Positions 56,311-64,000 of a stretch of 64,000 bases of DNA are shown one piece after another. Position numbers and translations under genes: made by a program. Each line of letters opens with the position of its first letter. Within the stretch, counting starts at the first letter, position 1. The DNA comes from Branchipolynoe longqiensis (lineage: Eukaryota; Annelida; Polychaeta; Phyllodocida; Polynoidae). The notes under the pieces are model-generated. The model was given only the letters and a program-made list of their open reading frames with translations. It had not been told where the DNA came from and did not search any database. The stretch covers positions 28,415,178-28,479,177 of the forward strand of contig CM059197.1 of NCBI GenBank assembly GCA_030323885.1, read 5' to 3'.

Positions 56311-56475
56311 CCTCGTCCAGGATCAGTGGTCGGTGGTCGAGTGGTATTGGGATATATGGCTGCAGACAGGTCAGCGGGTATAAGAACACTCCAACAAGAG
56401 TCCCTGGTAAATACTCCGGCGACTAGAGAGTGTGCCGGAGTGTGATATTGTCTCCGCCAGAACGTGCAGGTTCGG

Positions 56476-56917
56476 CCGGTGTCGCAGTTTCCGCCGTCCA
56501 CCAGTTTCCGCGGTACGCATCGCTTCTGCGCATGCGTCAAAATCGAACAGCATTGTCAGTAACCTTATAAATTTAATATAATGCGATTTGTTTCTAGGTG
56601 GTGTGGTTTTAGAAATATTTCACTTTTTCTGTATTTTCTGTATGAAGATTGCTCACGACCATTGACAATGCCTTGAGTTTGATGGTACATGCAGTGCAAA
56701 CTATTAGTTTTATTCAAAATTAATAGAAATCAAGAACCCTACCCTTATAAATTTAATAGAAACTTTTTGGTAAAGATGTTTTCTATATGCGATTTTTGTC
56801 TAGGTGGTGTGGTTTTAGAGATATTTCACTTTTTTCTGTATGAAGATTGCTCACGGCAATGCATTTGAGTGTATGCGTACCACGGAAACTAGTTGACGGC
56901 GGAAACTGCAACACCGG
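56476..56917. mobile_element. Inverted-end element with CCGGTG ends, copy 2
   Basis: Left CCGGTGTCGCAGTTTCCGCC + GTC...GTTTCCGCGGTACGC; right, complemented, CCGGTGTTGCAGTTTCCGCC + GTC...GTTTCCGTGGTACGC: ~44-bp ends with few mismatches. Interior duplicated (TTATAAATTTAATA ... GGTGGTGTGGTTTTAGA ... GAAGATTGCTCACG twice). Related to 21762-22252 in inverse orientation. Confidence 0.8.
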
Positions 56918-57685
56918 TCTGTTTAAATAGTAACACTGTAACATACTGGAGTTGGGTCCTACTAGAGAAACTGACAACCGATGCATTGTGGGAAATGTGT
57001 CTGATTTGTGAGACTGGTGAAAATGTCTAGCATGTAGCGCATATTATTTATTAGGACATGCATTTTTTTTATCAGACTCTGGTCCATAGCTAAATAATGC
57101 TGTGGATATTAAGGGATTGGTAGTTCCATTGTGTTAGTAACTGGGTACTGGGAATTAGCGGATATCCCTCATCATCGATGTTAATTGGATGCAGATGTAA
57201 GGGTGGGAAGGCTATCACTGAGCCATTTGAACTAGAATAAGGACTCTGCTCATCGTGAGCCAATATGTGTATGTGTGTGACCAGACATCAAGTGGTAGTT
57301 GAGGAAATATTCAAATGACATCTTTTTAATTTTTTTTATTTATTCATTAGAATATAAATTTGTTCAGCGCCGAGACACTGGTCTGCAGCCGTTTACATTA
57401 CATTGTAAATAGGTCGTCAGCGAGTATTTAGATAGGGCATATTAGTCGATTGTGAAGAGGGTTAGTGTGTTACTGGGTTAGCTATAAAAGTTCCGTGTTA
57501 TGGGCTAAAATGGTGGGTCGCTGCAAAGCCTGTCCTGCTATTATGTTATAGCTGAGGTAAGTAATTGAGTGAGGGGGGAGGAGATCCTTTCTTAGCATCC
57601 AAAAAGCAACAACTCATCGAAGCAGCTATGACGTCACCATAGCCTTTCCCTGACAAGTTATTTTATGTGCACCCTTCTAGTAATT
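56918..57685. other. No supported gene
   Basis: AT-rich unique-looking sequence. Confidence 0.35.
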
Positions 57686-57925
57686 TTCGTGCTGGTAGAT
57701 TAGTTGTTTAAGCAGGGGAAATTTCAGTCGCCGACGACTGGTCTTCCTCATTCTACTGCTCCTTGCCCTATCCTGAGATTAAGAATGACAAGCGCCAGCC
57801 TCAGAAGGGACAAGTATCAATTTGAAAGTCATTGGTTTGACTCGACCAGGCTTTAAAGCCACGATCCCACGTCTACCACCACGGGAGACAGGCACTCTAA
57901 CTCATTTAGCCATCAGTTCTGAGTG
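57686..57925 (-). mobile_element. SINE, class B, reverse
   Basis: TAGATTAGTTGTTTAAGCAG, GACTGGTCTTCCTCATTCTA, CTGCTCCTTGCCCTATCCTG, then the complement of the shared body and head to AACTCATTTAGCCATCAG. Confidence 0.8.
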
Positions 57926-58137
57926 GAGTAAAGTGAATGTTAATAATTACATTCATCTACATCGCAAATTGGTTGACATGCGCTTTATGCGATACAAGGA
58001 CCAATGACTGCCGTGATGTTGCTAACAGCGCAGGCGCAAGCCATTCAGAGTGGGATGAATCCATTTGCGAGCTGTCTTCACCACGGGGCATTTCATTGTT
58101 GCCCAGAGAGGCAAACATCCGTAAAGAAGCATTGCTC

Positions 58138-58808
58138 ATACCCCTGTCACACTATGACGTAACAAGCAAACATAAGTCTGACATGCTCACATTTCGTCAT
58201 TACGTTGATGTACGTTGGGTTACGTTATGATGATGTCAGAATGACATTAGACTGACATCGAGCTACGTCATGTTACGTTGTGTTACGTCGGCGCGGGTCA
58301 AGGTTTTGAACCTGTTCAAAACTTTTGACGTAACTCAAACGTAAGCATTTACATTCACCGTCCCTTCCGTACACGTTCAGTGAACATCAATGATGTTAAA
58401 CGGACGTTAGTCGAATGCTGCTCACTACGTCCCACTACATTGACCTACATTAAATTGGTGGAAATGTCCACGTGGCATAATGGGAATGTCAGGACAACGT
58501 ATGCCGAACATATGTCCAACATATGTTCAACATACGTTCAACGTTTCGCCATCGTGTCATGACATATGTAGCGTCACATAATGTAGTTCTGGCGATGGAA
58601 TAACGTACATACGTTCCGTGAGCGTAATGACGTTGTCCTCTCACATGGAATGACGCTATCACTACACTTTACCGACGTTACGCTCTAGTGAACTGCGCTG
58701 CATCCACGGTCAACTTATCCCCAAATTTGCATACTACGCCGAAAAGTTAGACATTTTCACATTCTCCCTACGCTGATGTCATCACGTCGTAGTGTGACAG
58801 GGCCTTTA
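58138..58808. mobile_element. Word-filled inverted-end element E5 (ACGTACGTT type)
   Basis: Left CCCCTGTCACACTATGACGT; right, complemented, GGCCCTGTCACACTACGACG. Central palindrome AGGTTTTGAACCTGTTCAAA + ACTTT at 58301-58325. Filler is TACGTT/AACGTA/GACGTA in both orientations. Short frames are not genes. Confidence 0.7.
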
Positions 58809-59329
58809 CAGGCATTGTTTTGAATTGCATGTGACATTTTGCTTGTAGCCCCTCCCGTCTGTCTCACTCTGTCTGTGAGGGGAATCGAAACAATGGGCAG
58901 TGAGAATGCCATGATTGTAGCTATACATCACGACAAACAAAAGTCACCGTGTTTTGCTAGCATTCAAGTGTCAGGCATGACGGCGTCGGCATTGTCTCAC
59001 CCTGGTAAATACAACAGAGTGAACGGCCCCGATGCTAAGAAGGCGGCATGCGTAGGTTTTCTCCCCGCCCTTCTCCTTCCTTGGAGGCGATACTCGATTA
59101 CTGTCTGCACACAAGAGGGACTCAAGAGAAACCTGAAGCTGAGAGACATTAAGACCGACTCATGGACATCACTCTCACAGCAGAGAGCTAAATGGAGAGC
59201 AACAGTCTAGTAATGAAAGCAGTCTTTGTCGCATCACGACCGACAGCATGATGATGATGACAAGCAGGACTTTAGCAGGATGTGTGGTTTCATACAGACA
59301 CAGGCATAGTGTGCATATTATCGTACACT
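58809..59329. other. No confident gene; a 124-codon frame
   Basis: A + frame at 58839-59210 (123 residues) has mixed, non-repetitive composition (CTQEGLKRNLKLRDIKTDSW) but no domain, no splice support and no neighbour to confirm it. Confidence 0.2.
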
Positions 59330-59600
59330 GGACGGGATGGCCGAATCGGTAGAGCGTAGGTATCCCGTGCGGGAGATCGGGAATTTGATTTCCGGTCCAG
59401 TCAAATCGATGACTTTCAAAATTGATACTTGTCACTTCCTAGCTTGGTGCGCAGCATTAATAGTATTGGGCAAGGACTGGTTAGCTCGGTGACAGGACAA
59501 TGTGACTGAGTGTGATATTAGCTAATGGTGCTGGTGGCATGATTTCCAAGTGGTGCAGCCTTATCAAGTTGACATGAGCGCACACGGTTACAAATCACGT
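59330..59600 (+). mobile_element. SINE class A, 3'-truncated
   Basis: CTGGACGGGATGGCCGAATC head, body to ATCAAGTTGACATGAGCGCA, then lost; no tail. Confidence 0.75.
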
Positions 59601-60283
59601 AAACATGCTACAATATCGGGCCTGACTTGAAATGTATTCAGAACAGGCAACAGTGCCCTGCTCAATCAAGACTGCAGAATCGCAGCATTAGTCTGTGTGT
59701 GCCTTTTATACTATACTATACTGTTAGCATGTGGGTGGAATATGGTGGTACATTATATCTGTTTCATGCTAGACATTATTCCAAACCACTAATTCATTCT
59801 GAGAAATCTGATACCTTTCCTACAGGGTGTGTCGCATCAGTCTCTCTAGTAGGCCCCCCACTCTAGTACATTACAGCAGTATTATGGGATATGTAAATAA
59901 TGTTGCATTGGCACCTGTGTATTTACAAAGGCTACCACCAGTGGCGCCACCAGCCAACATCTTACTTCTCTACCATATTTCAGTTCATAGTGGACAAGCC
60001 TATCGCTAAATATGACGAAAAGAATATTTATAGGAATATATATGGTTATTTAATTGTGTCAGCGTATGGCGATATATGAGTATGTATTACTATATGTGAA
60101 TAGACATGAAAATATATGATTGTACAAGAATTTATAAGAATATATATATAGGGATGTATTATGAATATGAATAAATAATTATGCATAATTGCACATAAAT
60201 ACATAAACATGCATGTATATACATGTAACTGAATATATACCAGATTAATACTGACCTATTGTTATGCATCTATATATAAATGG
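59601..60283. other. AT-rich spacer
   Basis: 60005-60240 is TATATA/CATA-rich. No gene supported. Confidence 0.4.
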
Positions 60284-60607
60284 TTGGCTGGATTGAGGTT
60301 TATGTCCTGGCAACATCGAAGATCATATCAGGATGGGTACCGATGCGTTACAGTGCACTCTCATGGAAACGTTATAGTGCTGTCCCACTGGAAGACCAGG
60401 CCACCATCACCATGACCTGATAATCCCACTCTGTCACATTATCCTGACACTGAGCTAAGCAGTCCTTGCCCTATCCTAATACTGACGAGCGCCCAGTATT
60501 TTTACGTCATTGGTTTGACTCGACCAGGGTTCAAAAACATGGGTTCGCATCCCATGATCTACCAAATTGGAACAGGGATGCTCAACTCATTCGACCATCC
60601 TGGCTGG
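60284..60607 (-). mobile_element. SINE class A, reverse
   Basis: Complement of the tail (TTTATGTCCTGGCAACATCG), body (GTTATAGTGCTGTCCCACTG), and head to ATTCGACCATCCTGGCTGGT. Confidence 0.75.
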
Positions 60608-61064
60608 TGTATATAATTGTCATTTGTGTATGTTTTGGTTGCCACAAATGGGTGCAAATGGATCCTTCACTAGGATAGTGCTGGCACGGTGGAATTACTT
60701 CCTGAATTACCATCAGGTTTTGAATTACTCCAGATGTACCCCAAATGACAGACCCACTAGCAGCATTGCCAACCGTAATAGTTTTGCCATAGGTACATCA
60801 TAGTTTATGTCCCCATCGTCACCTTACGCTGATCGTCCAGGTTTTCATTTATTACTATTAAATAAATCTGACAGATTATTATGTCCAAAATTCACCACAT
60901 AGCATCTAAGAGTTTAGCATTTGTCTGTGGGAGTACCCCCCGACCACCCAATATAACATCCCTTAAGATCTTCTGGTTTTTCATTTTCCAATGTTGGCAG
61001 CCCTGCCACTAGTACGGTGGTCATAGCTTCATCAACTGGATGAGATCGGTGATTAAGCAGAGTG
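60608..61064. other. No recognised feature
   Basis: Spacer. Confidence 0.3.
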
Positions 61065-61445
61065 CTCGCTTCCCAGGCCGGACGCAAGAATAACTTCCAA
61101 ATGTGATATTTGTCGATACATAGCCTGTCGTTTAGCATTACTAAGTTTGGGTGAGTTACCGGACGCAGGAGCTGAATGGCTGGAGCGAAAGCTTTTCGAT
61201 GCCAAAGTTCAGGACCAATTACTTACAAAATTGATACTTGTCACTACCCAGCCTGAGACTTGGCATTACTAGGATAGAGCAAGGACTGGTTAGCTTAGTA
61301 TCAGGATAATGTGACTGAGTGGGACATAGGGACATGGTCCAAGCGGCCTGGTATTCCAATAGGTCATCATTAGTTGTTACAATTCGATTCCCAACCTGAT
61401 ATGACCTTAGATGTTGCCAGGATGTAACATTGCAGCAAACATATC
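61065..61445 (+). mobile_element. Two degraded SINE class A copies
   Basis: A partial at about 61065-61150 (GATATTTGTCGATACATAGC) and a longer one from 61160 (GAGCTGAATGGCTGGAGCGA) to GACCTTAGATGTTGCCAGGA, TGTAAC. Confidence 0.6.
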
Positions 61446-62614
61446 AACTCTGTCTAGTATTATCAGTACTGCACTGAAAAGTGATTCTGTGCGTAAGGAT
61501 TTTGTAGTCTTAATGATTATTATCTGTAATTGTGGATGTTATGCGTAACATTGGTAATTTACTGGGGGAGACAGGAACGACACAAACTAAATTACACCAG
61601 CGTATAGGTAGGCCCAGGACCGACAGTTAGGATCTCCTCCATCGACCAGCGGTTCTCTCAGTATGGTGGCTCCACCTAGCAAAAACCCCAAGACACACGA
61701 CAAACCATAACGTAGTTCCTGGAAATTCCTGCAGGTGGCGATCAGGGCATTTACCCGCCCTTACGGGCACATGACCGCCAAACTTTTTAAATTCAAACAT
61801 AACTACTGAAACAGCCATCATCTCAGCTTCCCTCTCATTTTCTTCACCCACCCACCCACACCGGAGTAATGATAGGGTCGAGAATTCGAGTCCCGGTCCT
61901 TAACCATTTGACTCACACAGGTTGGGGAAGCCTGGAATGATCTGGACTGCCGGTTATCAATCTTGTACCTGACCACTGTTTTGTCTATCTGATATCATAT
62001 TTGACTATAGGTATCTATCTGACTTATTGAACCATACATGTTACTATGTATCATATTGACCTGGTGCATCATACATGAGCCCTTTACGATAAGAAAATAA
62101 AAACCATTATATACTACGTCTGTCTCTGTCTAGTAAATTAATGTAATATCCAGCTTATCGCTAAATGCTGACGTTAGCTAAATAAGTGTTCCGACTATAA
62201 TTGATGGCTTGCATGGTTATCTGGATTCTGTCGCACCTCACTTTCATCTCGATTAGTTCTTAGTCCAGACTTCCTGAGGTCTTTATGCGGTATAATGTGT
62301 TGGGTATTTAATGATATGCAAGGATTATATAATATACTGTGGAATAACAGTAACTACTCAGAACTATATGTTTGTAACCCTACCAGCATCCTTTCTTCCA
62401 CTGGTCACTGGCTGACTGTGGCTGGCAGAGGGTCAACATTACAATCTATTTATATGTGTATTATTAATACAACTTTTCTTTTTCTATGGGAATTTGCTTC
62501 CCTTGACCACAAATATATGACTGTGAGCTTTCTAATTTAATGAGTGTCTATTGGCACATAATTGAGTGTCTGCTTTTACATGTAAAAACGATGGTTTGAA
62601 CAAAAAACTAACAT
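61446..62614. other. No supported gene
   Basis: Mixed to AT-rich. GGTCGAGAATTCGAGTCCCGG at 61876 resembles a B box without a recognisable SINE body. Frames of 74-81 codons are unsupported. Confidence 0.35.
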
Positions 62615-62685
62615 TTCTCGCCATGAATATGGCCTATGCTGCCGACATGGCATAAAGCAACCATCAATCAATCAATCAATCAATA
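62615..62685 (+). mobile_element. Mollusc-type SINE end with (CAAT)n
   Basis: CATGAATATGGCCTATGCTG, CCGACATGGCATAAAGCAAC, then CATCAATCAATCAATCAAT. I recognise this as a widespread SINE 3' end in molluscs and some other marine invertebrates. Confidence 0.6.
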
Positions 62686-62695
62686 TGTGTATATA

Positions 62696-62879
62696 CATAT
62701 GAAGAGGTCAGGTGCAGAATCACGTAAACGCCAATCGAAAAATGGAGATAAACATTGGAATCAAACCTACAAAAGAGGTTACTTTTGATCATATGAAAAG
62801 TGGAATTAATGAGAATTAAAATTTAAACTACATTTTTGGATTGGCTATTACGTTGTTTTGCGCCTGAACTCTTCATATG
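62696..62879. mobile_element. MITE-like element with CATATGAAGAG ends
   Basis: Left CATATGAAGAGGTCAGGTGC and complemented right CATATGAAGAGTTCAGGCGC, the match continuing through CCAATC/CCAATC and AAAAATG for about 50 bp. 184 bp, inserted in TA-rich DNA directly after the (CAAT)n tail. Confidence 0.7.
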
Positions 62880-62886
62880 CATATGT

Positions 62887-63104
62887 ATATATATATATAT
62901 ATATATATAAATGTAGATATCGTCTTATGTATAGTGAATAACCCCATTATCGTCCAGGATACTCGGGTGTGCTTTATTTTAACACTCAAGCTACATTCAC
63001 TCTTTTGTGTCCTAAGCATCTTACACACACATTAAATATATGCATAATTACATACATCCTTTATATATACACATATATTGACATATAATAGATGTACAGA
63101 CTTC

Positions 63105-63142
<38 letters not shown>
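62887..63142. repeat. TA microsatellites
   Basis: (TA)n at 62887-62910 and 63105-63142, with AT-rich spacer between. Confidence 0.9.
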
Positions 63143-63147
<5 letters not shown>

Positions 63148-63197
63148 ATATAGGCATGTGAATTGTCCCTGGCTACCTACGCCGCTGAACAAATCTA

Positions 63198-63818
63198 ATG
63201 AACGTAAACGACTTGGTTTCCCAAACCGAGGCTAGTTATTCTCCAGTGTGTCCCACACCTGAGCCAACCTCTTATGCCACACCTCCACGGCGCCATCGCC
63301 CCCCCCGCCCCCCACCCAACCCCCACTCCGATCCCACCCAGTCACCATGGCCGCCCACCTCCGCCCTCCCCCCGACTTCCTGTCAGAGAGCCTCCACAAA
63401 CAGGACAGTGACAGATACCCCGAGCGCTCAGGTTATCAGAGCTCATCTTGCTATCCCACAATGCCATCTCGTATCAACCCGACTTCCCATGATGCAGTGC
63501 TCCGATAGCAACCTAGTCGGTCGGGCCTATTGCCTGGCTCCCCCTGCCAGGGGGCGCCACCATAAATCGACGCTTTCTTCCGATGCAATTCTATGCACAT
63601 TACGGGGATTCCGTTTCACTCGCGGGTGCGAAGAAAACCTCTTTGTCCCCGGAGCATGCGCAGCGAGCCGATCCGGGAAACATCAGTTCTTGCCACTGCA
63701 ATTAGAGGACATACCTTTGTCACAGAAGCTGCTTCACAGTGAACATCTACCTGCAAATGTATTTGTTCAACTGATGTCAGTGGATTGGCGAGTGGTGGAA
63801 GGACATTATTGGTTCTGA
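63198..63818 (+). CDS. Unsupported 206-codon open frame
   Basis: The longest non-repetitive frame outside the DIRS element. The N-terminal half is Pro/Ser/Thr-rich (RRHRPPRPPPNPHSDPTQS); the rest (LSSDAILCTLRGFRFTRGCE) has no recognised domain, transmembrane segment or signal peptide. GC content rises at 63280-63700, which alone lengthens frames. The start ATG follows an in-frame stop only by track. Could be a 5' untranslated/promoter region (CGGAGCATGCGCAGCG at 63651) or an exon. Low confidence. Confidence 0.15.
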   Translation: MNVNDLVSQTEASYSPVCPTPEPTSYATPPRRHRPPRPPPNPHSDPTQSPWPPTSALPPTSCQRASTNRTVTDTPSAQVIRAHLAIPQCHLVSTRLPMMQCSDSNLVGRAYCLAPPARGRHHKSTLSSDAILCTLRGFRFTRGCEENLFVPGACAASRSGKHQFLPLQLEDIPLSQKLLHSEHLPANVFVQLMSVDWRVVEGHYWF

Positions 63819-63883
63819 ACTGAATTTAACCTATTTTCCCTAAATTATCTGGCTTCTGTGCTATCAGTTTATGTCAGTCAGTC

Positions 63884-63886
<3 letters not shown>

Positions 63887-63952
<66 letters not shown>
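63887..63952. repeat. TA microsatellite
   Basis: Long (TA)n tract with single C interruptions. Confidence 0.9.
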
Positions 63953-64000
63953 GTGAAGTGGGCAAGACTATAATCGAGCTGTGGCCGGTGCGGGCTGGGT

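Overview
This 64 kb window is animal nuclear DNA, most likely from a mollusc or a close lophotrochozoan relative, and nearly all of it is repetitive. The mollusc call rests on three pieces: a repeat at 15722-16012 and a SINE-type tail at 62615-62685 that I recognise as common in mollusc genomes, and another tail-like piece at 33305-33475 and about 54395-54440. No bacterial gene organisation, CRISPR array or intact rRNA/tRNA gene is visible. No complete cellular gene can be supported. The left edge holds two weak candidates: + strand exon-like segments (11-296), and a better two-exon fragment on the - strand (560-1001) whose splice phases agree.

The dominant autonomous element is a nearly full-length but frameshifted DIRS-type tyrosine-recombinase retrotransposon at 39001-44529. 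It has a gag-like region, reverse transcriptase, RNase H, a Dam-methyltransferase-like region and a tyrosine recombinase. Its termini are inverted, and an internal complementary region (44174-44306) is complementary to the two element ends joined together, the signature of circular-intermediate replication. It sits inside a (TA)n tract.

About twenty SINE copies share a tRNA-like head. One class ends in a long 3' body, and a second class has the same head joined to a different 3' tail. A second SINE family has a tRNA-like segment in its middle. Several non-autonomous DNA elements with inverted ends are present: a TTAA-flanked MITE family (22516, 24194, 24802), two pogo/Tigger-like elements (37938, 49529), a family with CCGGTG ends (21762, 56476), a family with CAGGGATGAAAG ends (5040, 34169, 49344), and single ones at 2054, 25685 and 62696.

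The most unusual group is a set of elements (4078, 5479, 26163, 30299, 58138, with probable relatives at 33880, 46552, 54310 and a solo end at 53399). They share ends resembling GGCCCTGTCACACTACG next to TTAA-like sequence, and four share a central palindrome of the form TTTTGAACATGTTCAAAA. The interior of each is filled with its own short word repeated in degenerate form (GTCCGGT, GGAACGGAC plus GGATATCAAT, ACGTACGTT, CATTCGCATT and so on).

Simple-sequence DNA is extensive. There are two almost pure pyrimidine tracts (9580-10600 and 11995-14775), a GT-rich minisatellite that turns into its own complement (27310-28500), a GGAATG array (34655-35580), a 33-bp array (17575-18860), a 26-bp array (31232-33655) and others. 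Several arrays are interrupted by transposed repeats. Long reading frames inside these arrays are artefacts of base composition.
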